Shown: positions 8,885 through 17,586, counted from the stretch's first letter. The stretch is 64,000 nucleotides of DNA from Variovorax paradoxus (GCF_902712855.1 NZ_LR743507.1:2342001-2406000), one strand, 5' to 3'. The notes: generated from the sequence alone by a model not told the origin. Numbers and translations are program-made.

Positions 8885-9331
8885 TTACTGTGAAATCTTC
8901 CGGCCTTCTTCGATCTGGTGCTCGAAGTAGCGCTGGAAGCTGAACACGATGCTGGCCATCAGGATCGTGCTGCCGAAGAACAGCGCCAGCACCACTGCGC
9001 CGATGGTGAGCCAGTTGGTTTGCCCGGGTGCCGCATCGGCCGGTGCGCTCGCGTTGAAGCGGGCGTTCCATTTTTCCGGCGTCATGAGTCCGTAGACGAT
9101 GGCCATCAGCGCGCAGCCGGCGATCGTGAATCCAAGCAGCGGAATCAGCGCCCAGCTCAGCCCGTCATCCACGCCGTACATGCGCACGCGCTCGATGCCG
9201 TAGATGCCCAGCGCCGTGGGAATGGGCAGCAGCCAGCCGAGCCAGTCGCCGAGGCCGCGCAGGTAGAAGCGGTGCAGGCCGAGCGGGCCGCCCAGGAAGG
9301 AGAGCCAGGCTGCGGTCGTCTTGTTTTTCAT
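8885..9331 (-). CDS. TM2-domain-like small membrane protein
   Basis: A 148-residue protein beginning with the TM2 motif: KNKTTAAWLSFLGGPLGLHRFYLRG, here noted by its parts AWLSFLGG and GLHRFYLR, followed by a hydrophobic segment, a polar loop with GVDDGLS, a second membrane segment (ALIPLLGFTIAGCALMAIVYG) and a third near residues 107-130. TM2 proteins are common in bacteria but their function is unknown. It lies 7 nt after the acetyltransferase gene and is probably co-transcribed with it. Confidence 0.7.
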   Translation of the reverse strand: MKNKTTAAWLSFLGGPLGLHRFYLRGLGDWLGWLLPIPTALGIYGIERVRMYGVDDGLSWALIPLLGFTIAGCALMAIVYGLMTPEKWNARFNASAPADAAPGQTNWLTIGAVVLALFFGSTILMASIVFSFQRYFEHQIEEGRKISQ

Positions 9332-9338
9332 GCGGGGC

Positions 9339-9863
9339 TCACTCGGGCCGGGTGGTGCTGCCTTCTCCGAGCACCTTTTCCATCAGGACGACATCGCGCC
9401 ATTCGCCGAATTTCCAGCCGCAGTCCTTCAGCACGCCGACGTGCGTGAATCCCTGGCTGCGGTGCACGCCGATGGAGCCGGCATTGGCGGAATCTCCGAT
9501 CACGGCGATCAGCTTGCGCACGCCCGCGGCTTCGGCGGCCTGCGACAGGGCAGCCAGCAGCTTGGCACCCAAGCCCTTGCCGCGTGCCGATTCCGACATG
9601 TAGATCGAGTCCTCGGCCGAGAAACGGTAGGCCGGACGCGGCTTGAACCAGTTGCAGTAGGCAAAACCCAACACTTCACCGTTTTCCTCGGCGACCAGAT
9701 ACGGCAGGTTTTTGGCCAGCACATCGGCGCGGCGGGCGGCCATGTCAGCAGCGGAGGGAGACTCTGTTTCGAAGGTGCCGGTGCCGTGCAGCACGTGGTG
9801 CGCGTAGATGGTCGTGATGGCTGCGATGTCTTCGTCGCGGCTGGGTCGGATGGTGAGGGGCAT
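9339..9863 (-). CDS. GNAT family N-acetyltransferase (phosphinothricin acetyltransferase-like)
   Basis: A 174-residue GNAT enzyme that would move an acetyl group from acetyl-CoA to an amine. The acetyl-CoA pyrophosphate loop is visible as ARGKGLGAKLL (Q/RxxGxG/A type), preceded by the beta-strand segment DSIYMSESARG and followed by IGDSANAGSIGVHRSQGF, the pattern of the PAT/Bar and YncA group. Substrates in this group are amino-acid analogues such as phosphinothricin or methionine sulfone; resistance is not implied. The ATG at 9863 matches the family start MPLTIRPSRDED. It is divergent from rpsP. Confidence 0.85.
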   Translation of the reverse strand: MPLTIRPSRDEDIAAITTIYAHHVLHGTGTFETESPSAADMAARRADVLAKNLPYLVAEENGEVLGFAYCNWFKPRPAYRFSAEDSIYMSESARGKGLGAKLLAALSQAAEAAGVRKLIAVIGDSANAGSIGVHRSQGFTHVGVLKDCGWKFGEWRDVVLMEKVLGEGSTTRPE

Positions 9864-9917
9864 GCGGATGAAAACGGATGGCGCGTGGCCGGGATTCGGA
9901 GAAATCGCTTGTCGGGC

Positions 9918-9923
9918 TATAAT
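9918..9923 (+). promoter_or_regulatory. Promoter -10 of the rpsP operon with GC-rich discriminator
   Basis: A consensus TATAAT is followed at once by CGCGGGCTTTT. A weak -35 (TTCGGA, 9895-9900) sits 17 nt upstream. The predicted transcript starts near 9930, giving a leader of about 115 nt before rpsP. The run of G/C right after the -10 is the kind of discriminator that makes ribosomal promoters sensitive to ppGpp; that effect is inferred from other bacteria, not seen here. Confidence 0.65.
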
Positions 9924-10043
9924 CGCGGGCTTTTCAGCGTGTCGCTGGCCGGGTGGCCATGTCGCGTGTCTCGACGCTGGAAGAACATTGTGAGCGGGCT
10001 TCTTCTTCATCCATGGAGCCTGCTGACCACCCAAGGATAAATC

Positions 10044-10307
10044 ATGGTCGTCATTCGACTCTCCCGCGGCGGCTCCAAAGGCCGTCCGTTCTTCAACATC
10101 GTCGTGTCGGACAAGCGCGTTCGCCGCGATGGCCGTTTCATCGAGCGCCTGGGCTTCTACAACCCGACCGCCAAGGAAAACGAAGAAAGCATCCGTATTG
10201 CCCAGGACCGTCTGGCTTACTGGAAGAGCGTCGGCGCACAAGCTTCGCCCACCGTTCTGCGCCTGATCAAGCAAGCCGCTGCAGCGGCTCCCAAGGCAGC
10301 GGCCTGA
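10044..10307 (+). CDS. rpsP: 30S ribosomal protein S16
   Basis: An 87-residue ribosomal protein of the small subunit body. It opens with MVVIRLSRGGSKGRPFFNIVV and includes the typical SDKRVRRDGRFIERLGFYNP, the hallmark of S16. An AAGGA ribosome binding site precedes the ATG. It heads the conserved rpsP-rimM-trmD-rplS operon, with rimM beginning 17 nt after its stop. Confidence 0.98.
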   Translation: MVVIRLSRGGSKGRPFFNIVVSDKRVRRDGRFIERLGFYNPTAKENEESIRIAQDRLAYWKSVGAQASPTVLRLIKQAAAAAPKAAA

Positions 10308-10324
10308 TCCGTTCCGAAACGGCG

Positions 10325-10879
10325 ATGTTGCCCGGACTCGAAGCCGCCGAATTGCCGGCGGACGCGATCGAAGTAGGGCGCATCGCCGATGCGTGGGGCA
10401 TCAAGGGCTGGTTCAAGGTCTTGCCCCACAGCGCCCAACCCGAGGCGCTTTTTTCTTCCAAGCGCTGGTTCCTGCAGGCTCCCGGAGCCTCGGCAAGCAC
10501 CGCTTTCAGGCTCGCGGTCCGCGAAGCCAAAGAACATTCCGATTGCATCGTCGCCACGTCCGAGGACGTGCCCGACCGCAACGCTGCAGAAGCGTTGCGT
10601 GGTGCGCGCGTGTTCGTTCCCCGTTCGAGCTTCCCCACCGCCGGTGACGATGAGTACTACTGGGTCGACCTGATCGGCCTTTCGGTCGTCAACCGCGAGG
10701 GCGTGACGCTCGGCACTGTGCGCGAACTGCTGGCGACCGGTCCGCAGACCACGCTGGTGCTGGCCGCCGAGTCGGACGGCAAGGCGGTGGAGCGCATGGT
10801 GCCCTTCGTCTCGGCCTTCGTCGACAAGGTCGACCTGGCTGGCCGGCTCATCACGGTCGACTGGCAGCCCGACTACTGA
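10325..10879 (+). CDS. rimM: 16S rRNA processing/ribosome maturation factor RimM
   Basis: RimM binds S19 and assists maturation of the 30S head. The 184-residue product has an N-terminal beta-barrel with the conserved VGRIADAWGIKGWFKV (about residues 21-36) and a C-terminal PRC-barrel domain starting around YYWVDLIGLSVVNREG. The ATG at 10325 is the first that precedes the conserved block, and no similarity is expected further upstream because that region is the rpsP C-terminus. Gene order with rpsP and trmD confirms the call. Confidence 0.96.
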   Translation: MLPGLEAAELPADAIEVGRIADAWGIKGWFKVLPHSAQPEALFSSKRWFLQAPGASASTAFRLAVREAKEHSDCIVATSEDVPDRNAAEALRGARVFVPRSSFPTAGDDEYYWVDLIGLSVVNREGVTLGTVRELLATGPQTTLVLAAESDGKAVERMVPFVSAFVDKVDLAGRLITVDWQPDY

Positions 10880-10895
10880 TCGGCCCTCGCGCGTC

Positions 10896-11642
10896 ATGCG
10901 CTTCGACGTCCTCACGCTGTTTCCCGAGCTGTTTGCGCCCTTCCTGGCCAGCGGCGTGACTCGCCGTGCCTACGAGTCGAAGCAGGTCGAAGTCGTGTTG
11001 TGGAATCCGCGCGACTTCGCTCAGGGCAACTACAAGCGTGTGGACGACCGGCCGTTCGGCGGCGGACCTGGCATGGTCATGATGGCCGAGCCACTGTCCG
11101 ACTGCCTCGATGCGGCCCTCGCGGCGCGTGGAGCGCCGGCGCCTGTCGTGCTGTTCTCGCCGATCGGCGAGGCGCTGCGGCACGAAGCCGTCGAGCGCTG
11201 GTCGGCGAGCGAAGGCGCCGTGCTGGTCTGCGGCCGCTATGAAGGCATCGACCAGCGTTTCATCGACGCGCGTGTCACTCATCAGATCAGCCTCGGTGAT
11301 TTCGTGCTGTCCGGCGGCGAGATCGCGGCGATGGCCTTGCTCGACGCAGTGGCGCGCCTGCAGCCCGGCGTGCTTGGCGACGAGGCCAGCCATGTGCAGG
11401 ACAGCTTCAATCCCGCGCTCGACGGCCTGCTCGACTGCCCTCACTACACGCGGCCGGAGCAGTGGAACGGGGAGGGCGTGCCGGCGCCGTTGCTTTCCGG
11501 CCACCATGCTCAGATCGAGCGCTGGCGGCGCGACCAGCGGCTGGCCATCACGGCCGAGCGGCGGCCGGAATTGATCGATGCGGCCCGGGCGGCCGGACGC
11601 CTTGGCAAAGCCGATGAGGCTGTGCTGAAAAAAAAGCTATAA
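10896..11642 (+). CDS. trmD: tRNA (guanine37-N1)-methyltransferase
   Basis: TrmD methylates G37 next to the anticodon of tRNAs reading CNN codons, preventing frameshifts. The 248-residue SPOUT enzyme starts MRFDVLTLFPELF and shows the knotted SAM-binding region: VLVCGRYEGIDQRF and ISLGDFVLSGGEIAA, then the C-terminal domain with GEGVPAPLLSGHH. The last codons encode three lysines and a leucine from an A-run, and the TAA stop is embedded in the TATAAT promoter hexamer of rplS. Confidence 0.97.
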   Translation: MRFDVLTLFPELFAPFLASGVTRRAYESKQVEVVLWNPRDFAQGNYKRVDDRPFGGGPGMVMMAEPLSDCLDAALAARGAPAPVVLFSPIGEALRHEAVERWSASEGAVLVCGRYEGIDQRFIDARVTHQISLGDFVLSGGEIAAMALLDAVARLQPGVLGDEASHVQDSFNPALDGLLDCPHYTRPEQWNGEGVPAPLLSGHHAQIERWRRDQRLAITAERRPELIDAARAAGRLGKADEAVLKKKL

Positions 11643-11643
11643 T
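11638..11643 (+). promoter_or_regulatory. Internal promoter -10 upstream of rplS, overlapping the trmD stop
   Basis: TATAAT overlaps the TAA stop codon of trmD and is followed by CGCGGGCTT, the same sequence that follows the rpsP -10. It would start a transcript near 11650 with a leader of about 104 nt, letting L19 be made independently of the upstream genes. Confidence 0.6.
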
Positions 11644-11753
11644 CGCGGGCTTCCCCGATCCTCTGCCCGGCCGCGCCCGGTCTTCCTGCGGTTCTTCCGC
11701 GAAAGCCCAAGGCGCCTTCTGTGTAGCCCGACACGATCGAATATCAGGAAATC

Positions 11754-12134
11754 ATGAACCTCATCCAGACCCTCGAGCAGGAAGAAATTTCCCGCCTCGG
11801 CAAGACCATCCCCGATTTCATGCCCGGCGACACGGTCATCGTCAGCGTGAACGTTGTCGAAGGCACCCGCAAGCGCGTGCAGGCTTACGAAGGCGTGGTG
11901 ATTGCCAAGCGCAATCGCGGCCTCAACAGCGGCTTCACCGTGCGCAAGATCTCCAGTGGCGAAGGCGTGGAACGCACGTTCCAGACGTACAGCCCGCTGA
12001 TCGCCGGCATCGAAGTCAAGCGTCGTGGCGATGTGCGCCGCGCCAAGCTGTACTACCTGCGCGAGCGCAGCGGCCGTTCGGCACGCATCAAGGAAAAGCT
12101 GCCGAGCAAGTCGACGGCTTCGATGGCCGCTTGA
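11754..12134 (+). CDS. rplS: 50S ribosomal protein L19
   Basis: A 126-residue large-subunit protein at the 30S-50S interface. It begins MNLIQTLEQEEISRLGKTIP, followed by FMPGDTVIVSVNVVEGTRKRVQAYEGVVI and, near residue 100, KLYYLRERSGRSARIKEKL, all L19 signatures. The C-terminal extension after KEKL is short (PSKSTASMAA). It ends the rpsP operon and is followed by a strong intrinsic terminator. Confidence 0.98.
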   Translation: MNLIQTLEQEEISRLGKTIPDFMPGDTVIVSVNVVEGTRKRVQAYEGVVIAKRNRGLNSGFTVRKISSGEGVERTFQTYSPLIAGIEVKRRGDVRRAKLYYLRERSGRSARIKEKLPSKSTASMAA

Positions 12135-12160
12135 TCGCTGCCCTCCTGTCGTGCAAGAAA

Positions 12161-12184
12161 AGCCGCCGCTCTGGCGGCTTTTTG
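12161..12184 (+). terminator. Rho-independent terminator after rplS
   Basis: A perfect 7-bp stem AGCCGCC/GGCGGCT with a 5-nt loop is followed by a T-run and preceded by an A-run, so it can end transcription from the left and could act in both directions. Confidence 0.9.
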
Positions 12185-12289
12185 CATTGGTGCTTCGCAC
12201 AAAAGACAGCCCCGCATTTTTAGGCTCTACTTCCTCTCTGCTTCGCCTTCGGGCCATCTCATCTCTTGACCACACCCACCGTCGCTCCC

Positions 12290-13009
12290 ATGCAATCTGC
12301 GCCTCTCGAACCCGTCAATGCCGTGGTGCCGCCCACGCTGCTGCAGTTCGACCCGCGCGAGGCGCCATTCGTGGATGGCAGCGATGGTCTTCCTGCAGTT
12401 GGAGCCGATCAGCTCACGGCGCAAGCGCTGCGCGCGCGCTTTGCGGCACCGCCGGAGTGGACACCCGAATTGCGCCGAGAACCGCGAATGGTCGACCGCG
12501 CGCCTGCGCAGGCGGCTGTGCTGGTGCCGATCGTGCAGCGCCCGCAAGGCGCGACGGTGCTGCTGACCGAACGCACCACGCACCTGTCGAACCATTCTGG
12601 ACAGGTGGCATTCCCGGGCGGCCGTGTCGATCCCGAAGACGCCAATATCGCCGCGGCTGCGCTGCGCGAGGCATGGGAAGAGGTCGGCCTCTCGGCGCAA
12701 TACATCGAGGTGCTGGGAAGTCTTCCTACCTACACCACGGTGACTTCGTTCATCGTGACGCCGGTGGTCGCGCTGGTGCAGCCCGACTTCGAGCTCACCA
12801 TCAATCCCTACGAAGTGGCCCAGGCCTTCGAGGTGCCGCTCGCCTGGCTGATGGACCCGGCCAACCATCGCCGTCACTCCGTGAGTGCGGTCGACGGCCG
12901 CCGGCGCGAGTGGTATTCCATGCCGTACCAGGACGGCCCGGACGAGCGTTTCGTCTGGGGTGCGACCGCAGGCATGCTGCGCAATCTCTACCGTTTTCTT
13001 GCTGCCTGA
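12290..13009 (+). CDS. CoA pyrophosphatase (NudL-type Nudix hydrolase)
   Basis: A 239-residue Nudix enzyme predicted to split CoA or its esters to 4'-phosphopantetheine and 3',5'-ADP. The Nudix box is GGRVDPEDANIAAAALREAWEEVG, represented by its key residues GGR...REAWEEVG, and just before it is the CoA-specific upstream motif LTERTTHLSNHSGQVAFPGG. These two together define the NudL subgroup. I take the ATG at 12290; a TTG in frame at 12268-12266 is possible. Follows the rplS terminator, so it has its own promoter. Confidence 0.88.
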   Translation: MQSAPLEPVNAVVPPTLLQFDPREAPFVDGSDGLPAVGADQLTAQALRARFAAPPEWTPELRREPRMVDRAPAQAAVLVPIVQRPQGATVLLTERTTHLSNHSGQVAFPGGRVDPEDANIAAAALREAWEEVGLSAQYIEVLGSLPTYTTVTSFIVTPVVALVQPDFELTINPYEVAQAFEVPLAWLMDPANHRRHSVSAVDGRRREWYSMPYQDGPDERFVWGATAGMLRNLYRFLAA

Positions 13010-13049
13010 ATCGCGTCCGAGGGCGCACTGAACCTTCAAGCGCTCTCGC

Positions 13050-13055
13050 TATCAT
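13050..13055 (+). promoter_or_regulatory. -10-like hexamer six bases before the cobD-like start codon
   Basis: TATCAT ends exactly six bases before the ATG at 13062. With normal spacing the transcript would start at or next to the A of the ATG, giving a leaderless mRNA. No good -35 is seen. Confidence 0.35.
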
Positions 13056-13061
13056 CGAAGG

Positions 13062-14063
13062 ATGAGCTTCTTTGCCATCCTGTGCGCGCTGCTGATCGAG
13101 CAGGTGCGGCCGCTGGGTCCGCACAACCCCGTGTATGGCGGGGTCCTGGCGTGGACGCGCTGGACCAGCCGCAACTTCGACGCGGGCAAGCCGCACCATG
13201 GATGGATCGCGTGGGGCCTTGCGGTATTCGTGCCCACGCTCGCCGCGCTCGGTATCCATTGGCTGCTGGTGCTGACACTGGGTCTGCCATTCGCGGTGCT
13301 TTGGAGCATTGCGGTGCTGTATGTCACGCTCGGCTTCCGCCAGTTCAGCCACCACTTCACGGACATCCGCGACGCGCTCGAGGAACGCGACGAGCCGCTC
13401 GCGCGCTCGCTGCTCGCGCATTGGCAAGGTGTCGATGCGGCCGACCTGCCGCGCAGCGAAATAGTGCGCCACGTGATCGAGCATTCGGTGATCGCCGCGC
13501 ACCGCCACGTGTTCGGGGTGCTGGCGTGGTTCTCGATTGCCGCGGCGATCGGACTCGGCCCGGCGGGCGCTGTTTTCTACCGCATGAGTGAATTCGTCTC
13601 GCGTTACTGGGCCCACAAGAACGGTGCGGCGCTGCAGCCCTCGAGCGTTTCCGTGCAGGAAGCCGCCAGCCGCGCCTGGCACGTCATCGACTGGCTGCCC
13701 GCACGCATCACGGCGCTCGGCTTTGCGGTGGTCGGCAGCTTCGAGGAGGCGATCGACTGCTGGCGCAACGACGCACAGCGCTTTCCCAACGAGAACGACG
13801 GCGTGATCCTTGCGGCCACGTCGGGCGCGGTGAACGTGCGCCTGGGCGGTGGCTCGCTGAGTCCGATCCCTGTTGCCGACCCGTTGCCGCGAGCCCAGGC
13901 TGGCGAGTCGTTCGCCGACGGGCGGCGGCTCGACAGCGGCAGCACGCCAGGGCGCGAGCCCGAGCCTGCTCACCTGCGCAGCGTCGTCGGTCTGGTCTGG
14001 CGCTCGGTCGTGATGTGGATGGTGCTGCTGGCCTTGCTCACCCTGGCTCGCCTGTTGGGCTGA
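13062..14063 (+). CDS. CobD/CbiB family membrane protein (AmpE-like)
   Basis: A 333-residue membrane protein of the CobD/CbiB superfamily. Conserved parts include FRQFSHHFTDIRDALEERD, ARSLLAHW, and IVRHVIEHSVIAAHRHVFGVLAWF, and then AASRAWHVIDWLPARITALGFAVVGSFEEAIDCWR. True CbiB makes adenosylcobinamide, but no other cobalamin gene lies here, and isolated paralogues of this kind in Burkholderiales are of unknown role. Four or more hydrophobic segments are visible, with the last at the C-terminus. hisC begins 15 nt downstream. Confidence 0.72.
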   Translation: MSFFAILCALLIEQVRPLGPHNPVYGGVLAWTRWTSRNFDAGKPHHGWIAWGLAVFVPTLAALGIHWLLVLTLGLPFAVLWSIAVLYVTLGFRQFSHHFTDIRDALEERDEPLARSLLAHWQGVDAADLPRSEIVRHVIEHSVIAAHRHVFGVLAWFSIAAAIGLGPAGAVFYRMSEFVSRYWAHKNGAALQPSSVSVQEAASRAWHVIDWLPARITALGFAVVGSFEEAIDCWRNDAQRFPNENDGVILAATSGAVNVRLGGGSLSPIPVADPLPRAQAGESFADGRRLDSGSTPGREPEPAHLRSVVGLVWRSVVMWMVLLALLTLARLLG

Positions 14064-14078
14064 GCGAAGGAAAAACCC

Positions 14079-15167
14079 ATGACAAACACCGTGCCGGCTT
14101 TCTGGAGCCCGCGCATCGGCGCGCTCGAGCCCTATGTGCCCGGCGAGCAGCCGCGCATCGAGAACCTCGTCAAGCTCAACACCAACGAGAACCCGTACCC
14201 GCCGTCGCCTGTCGCGGTCGAGGCGATCCGGCGTGCCGCCGAAAGCGGCCTGGAGCGCTACCCCGACCCGACTTCGCTCGCGTTGCGCGAGGCGGTCGCG
14301 CGACGACACGGCCTGCAGGTCGATCAGGTGTTTGCGGGCAACGGCTCCGACGAAGTCCTCGCGCACGCTTTCTTCGCCTTCTTCCAGCAGGCCGAGCCGC
14401 TGCTGATGCCCGACGTGAGCTACAGCTTCTACAAGGTCTACGCGCAGATCTACGGCATTCAGTGCGAAGTGCAACCCGTAGACGACGGTCTGCGCATCGA
14501 CGTCGACGCTCTTGCCGCCCGCGCCCGCAAGGGTTGCGGGGGCATCGTGATCGCCAACCCGAACGCGCCGACCGGCATCGGCCTTCCGCTCGCACGCATC
14601 GTTCAGCTCCTCGAAGCGTGCCCCCAGCGCGTGGTGCTGGTGGACGAGGCCTATGTCGACTTCGGCGGTGAAAGCGCACTGTCGCTGATCCCCAGGCATC
14701 CCAATCTGCTCGTGGTGCATACCCTTTCGAAGTCGCGTGCGCTGGCCGGCCTGCGCGTCGGCTTTGCATGCGGCCAGTCGCACCTGATCGACGGGCTCGT
14801 GCGCGTGAAGGACAGCTTCAATTCGTATCCCATCGATCGCCTGGCCTCGGCCGGCGCCGTGGCCTCGCTGGACGACGAAGCCTGGTTCCGCACCACCTGC
14901 GACAAGATTGTCGATACCCGAGAAGGCCTGAGCCTGCAACTCGAGGATCTGGGCTTCGATGTGCTGCCGTCGCAGGCCAACTTCGTTTTCGCGCGGCATC
15001 CGCAGCGCGATGCCGCCGAGCTCGCGGCGCTGTTGCGCGAGCGAGCGGTGCTGGTGCGGCACTTCAGGCAGCCGCGCATTGCACAGTACCTGCGCATCAG
15101 CGTCGGCACGCGCGAGCAATGCATGCAGCTCGTGCAGCACCTTCAAGACATCCTCGCTCCCACCTGA
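14079..15167 (+). CDS. hisC: Histidinol-phosphate aminotransferase
   Basis: A class I/II PLP aminotransferase of 362 residues that converts imidazole-acetol phosphate to histidinol phosphate in histidine synthesis. Signatures are KLNTNENPYPPSP near residue 32, GNGSDEVLAHAFF, IANPNAPTGI, VVLVDEAYVDF with the PLP-contacting Asp, and HTLSKSRALAGLRVG with the Schiff-base Lys. This isolated copy, outside a his operon, could alternatively serve aromatic amino acids, as many HisC paralogues do. Confidence 0.9.
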   Translation: MTNTVPAFWSPRIGALEPYVPGEQPRIENLVKLNTNENPYPPSPVAVEAIRRAAESGLERYPDPTSLALREAVARRHGLQVDQVFAGNGSDEVLAHAFFAFFQQAEPLLMPDVSYSFYKVYAQIYGIQCEVQPVDDGLRIDVDALAARARKGCGGIVIANPNAPTGIGLPLARIVQLLEACPQRVVLVDEAYVDFGGESALSLIPRHPNLLVVHTLSKSRALAGLRVGFACGQSHLIDGLVRVKDSFNSYPIDRLASAGAVASLDDEAWFRTTCDKIVDTREGLSLQLEDLGFDVLPSQANFVFARHPQRDAAELAALLRERAVLVRHFRQPRIAQYLRISVGTREQCMQLVQHLQDILAPT

Positions 15168-15193
15168 AGCCCGCACGCTCCTGATCGGAACCC

Positions 15194-16219
15194 ATGCAGA
15201 CCCAAGACACCGACCCCCGTGCTGCCGCTTGCGCGGCCTTCTGGCAAGCCGTGAGTTCCCGCCTCGAGAGCCTGCGCACCCTGCCGGCCAGGGAACTGAT
15301 GGACGGCCTGAACGAACTGCTCCAGCCACTGTTCCCGAAGCTGGCGGCCGAGGTCGCTGGCGATCCGCCCACTTTCAAGCTGGTGCTGACCGCACACGGT
15401 GCGAAGGAGGAGTTCGAGGACCTGATGGCGCTGGTGCAGAGCAGTCCGCAGCTTCCAGGCGTCGAGGTGGAGGCCTTCCGTCAGCGTTGGGGCAAGGGCT
15501 TCGCGATGCGCATGAACGATTTCGAGTTGGCGAGCGCAGACGTGCTCCTGAAGCAGGAGCCCTATCAAGGCCTGGTGGCGCTGGAGGTCGGCTTCGCCAA
15601 GCCGATTCCCATGGACATGCAGGACCACGCGCGCCATATGAGCTTCATCATGCTCGACCACATCCTGGGCGAGTACGACTTCGCGGTGAAGATCGGGCCG
15701 GTCGATTTCGTCGAGGGCGACGACCAGGCCTCGTTCGACGGTGTGCCGCTCGACGACTTCGTTCCTGTGTTCGATGCCTGCTGGCGCGACGAGCTTGGCC
15801 ACACCGGTGTGTTTCCGGTGGGCGAGCATGCCTGGTCGGGCTTGCGGGCCACGCGCGAGACCGACAGCGGCGAGGAGATCGAGATGATCGTGATGCGCAA
15901 CGACTCGGCCGCAGCGCTGGTCGGACGCGCCGACCTCGGGCATCGCCTCTCAGCCGCCATGCCCGTCGAGTCCGGCGAAGAGCTTGAAGAAGCCCGCACC
16001 TACGAAGACCGCCTGACGGCCCTGCTGCAGAACCACGAGGAAGGCTGCTGCACGCACGTCGTGCTCGAGGAGGGGGTGCGGACCGTCAATTTCCAGGTGG
16101 CCGATGCGGCCGCGGCGATCACGCATGCCCAATCGCTGCAGGACGAGATGGATCTGCCCGTGACGCTGGGCCTGGTCTTCGACCCGAGCTGGCAGTCCTA
16201 CCGCGAATGGGTGCGCTGA
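15194..16219 (+). CDS. Conserved hypothetical protein, acidic, 341 residues
   Basis: I do not recognise this family. The protein is soluble, without signal peptide or membrane segments, and rich in Asp and Glu. It has a predicted helical N-terminus (residues 1-50), a mixed alpha/beta middle (FKLVLTAHGAKEEFEDLMALV, FDGVPLDDFVPVFDACW) and a compact C-terminal part ending LPVTLGLVFDPSWQSYREWVR. Normal codon use and a strictly open frame support a real gene. It starts 26 nt after hisC and converges on rsgA with 10 nt between stops. Confidence 0.75.
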   Translation: MQTQDTDPRAAACAAFWQAVSSRLESLRTLPARELMDGLNELLQPLFPKLAAEVAGDPPTFKLVLTAHGAKEEFEDLMALVQSSPQLPGVEVEAFRQRWGKGFAMRMNDFELASADVLLKQEPYQGLVALEVGFAKPIPMDMQDHARHMSFIMLDHILGEYDFAVKIGPVDFVEGDDQASFDGVPLDDFVPVFDACWRDELGHTGVFPVGEHAWSGLRATRETDSGEEIEMIVMRNDSAAALVGRADLGHRLSAAMPVESGEELEEARTYEDRLTALLQNHEEGCCTHVVLEEGVRTVNFQVADAAAAITHAQSLQDEMDLPVTLGLVFDPSWQSYREWVR

Positions 16220-16229
16220 GGCGCCTGCT

Positions 16230-17183
16230 TCAGTAGCGCTTCTGGCTCAGCTCGGCGAACAGTTCGCCATAGATCCGGTAGCGGCTCGGGCTGATGGCAC
16301 CGGCCTCGTTCGCCGTGCCGACGTTCGCGATCACGCCGCAGCCGGGTTCGTGCAGGTGGGTGCAGTTGTAGAACTTGCAGTCGCCCATGTGTTCGGCGAT
16401 GTCGGGCATCAGGCCGGCGAGCTGCGTCGGCTCGATGTGGTTCAGCCCGAATTCCTGGAAGCCTGGCGAGTCGATCAGGCCGGTGGTGCGGTCTTTGTCG
16501 ATCCAGTACCAGGTGGTGCTCGTGGTCGTGTGCTTGCCCGAATTCAATGCCTGCGAAATTTCCTGCGTGAGCGCTGCCGCGCTCGGCACCAGCAGGTTGG
16601 TCAATGTGCTCTTGCCTGCACCGGACGGGCCGAGCACCAGTGTCGACTTGCCTGCAAGCAGCTTCATCAGCGACGCGTGATCGGCCTCGCCCGACGCCTT
16701 GAGCGACAGCGGGAGCACGCCGTGATGCATGCGGCGGTAGGGCGCCAGCCTGGCCCACGCGCGCTCGAAAGGCTCGACCAGGTCGCTCTTGTTGAGCGCG
16801 ATGATCGGCGTGATGCGCTCGGCCTCTGCCGCGATCAGCGCGCGCGCCAGCTGGTGTTCGGAGAACTCCGGCTCGGCCGCGATCAGGATCAGCACATGGT
16901 CGAGGTTGGCTGCGAACGACTTGGTGCGGATTTCGTCCTGCCGGTAGAACAGGTTGCGCCGCGGCAGCACCTGCTCGATCGTGCCTTCGTCCTCGCTGGC
17001 CTGCCAGTGCACGCGGTCGCCGACCACGGCCTGGCTTTTCTTGCCGCGCGGATGGCAGATGCGCCGCTCGCCGTCGGGTGTCTCGACGATGCAATGGCGC
17101 CCGTGGCTGGCGATGACCAGGCCTTCGTGAAGAGTCTTCGCGGCAGTGGCCGCGGTGGCGGCGGCGCGGCCGGGCTTAGCCAA
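16230..17183 (-). CDS. rsgA: Ribosome small subunit-dependent GTPase A
   Basis: RsgA is a circularly permuted GTPase that checks late 30S assembly. The motif order is permuted as expected: G4 LNKSD first, then G1 GPSGAGKST, then G3 DSPGFQEFGL. An OB-fold precedes the G domain (IASHGRHCIVETPDGERRICHPRGKK), and a zinc-binding knuckle follows it (CKFYNCTHLHEPGC). The product has 317 residues, the standard length. It starts 12 nt after the pterin dehydratase gene and is likely co-transcribed with it and the M48 protease. Confidence 0.95.
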   Translation of the reverse strand: MAKPGRAAATAATAAKTLHEGLVIASHGRHCIVETPDGERRICHPRGKKSQAVVGDRVHWQASEDEGTIEQVLPRRNLFYRQDEIRTKSFAANLDHVLILIAAEPEFSEHQLARALIAAEAERITPIIALNKSDLVEPFERAWARLAPYRRMHHGVLPLSLKASGEADHASLMKLLAGKSTLVLGPSGAGKSTLTNLLVPSAAALTQEISQALNSGKHTTTSTTWYWIDKDRTTGLIDSPGFQEFGLNHIEPTQLAGLMPDIAEHMGDCKFYNCTHLHEPGCGVIANVGTANEAGAISPSRYRIYGELFAELSQKRY

Positions 17184-17195
17184 GGGCGTGATCCC

Positions 17196-17552
17196 TCATG
17201 CGGTGGCGTCGGGCGCGCCGACAAGCGCGTCGGCCTGGCGTGCGCAGTCGAAGTCGGTGGCCGAAATGCCGCCGACGTCATGCGTGTTGAAGCGCACCAC
17301 GCAGCGGTTGTAGTGCACCGACAGGTCGGGGTGATGGTCCTGCGTGTGCGCCACGAAGGCCAGCGCATTCACGAAGGCGATGGTCTCGAAGTAGTTGGCA
17401 AAGGTGAAGGTCTTTTCGATGGCGACGTCGGCACCGTCGCCGGTGAGCTTCCAGCCGTCGAGGCGCGCGAGGCTCGACACGATCTCGGTGGCGCTCAGCG
17501 CCTTGCGGGGAGGAAAGTTCTTCCAGTCCTTGGGTTTGAACATGCTGTTCAT
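17196..17552 (-). CDS. phhB: 4a-hydroxytetrahydrobiopterin dehydratase (pterin carbinolamine dehydratase)
   Basis: A 118-residue enzyme that dehydrates 4a-hydroxytetrahydropterin, recycling the cofactor of phenylalanine hydroxylase. The catalytic HTQDHHPDLSVHYN matches the family signature with paired His residues, and FETIAFVNALAFVAH precedes it. No phenylalanine hydroxylase gene is in the window, so its partner lies elsewhere, or the protein serves in molybdopterin-related repair, as has been proposed for some homologues. It sits between the M48 protease and rsgA. Confidence 0.88.
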   Translation of the reverse strand: MNSMFKPKDWKNFPPRKALSATEIVSSLARLDGWKLTGDGADVAIEKTFTFANYFETIAFVNALAFVAHTQDHHPDLSVHYNRCVVRFNTHDVGGISATDFDCARQADALVGAPDATA

Positions 17553-17586
17553 GGTGGGCGTCGTTCGAAAGAATGAAGTGGTTCGG

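Noticed and set aside
12801..15329. A long minus-strand open frame opposite the Nudix, cobD-like and hisC genes
   Set aside because: It spans three clearly recognised plus-strand genes and their gaps and has no recognisable domain.
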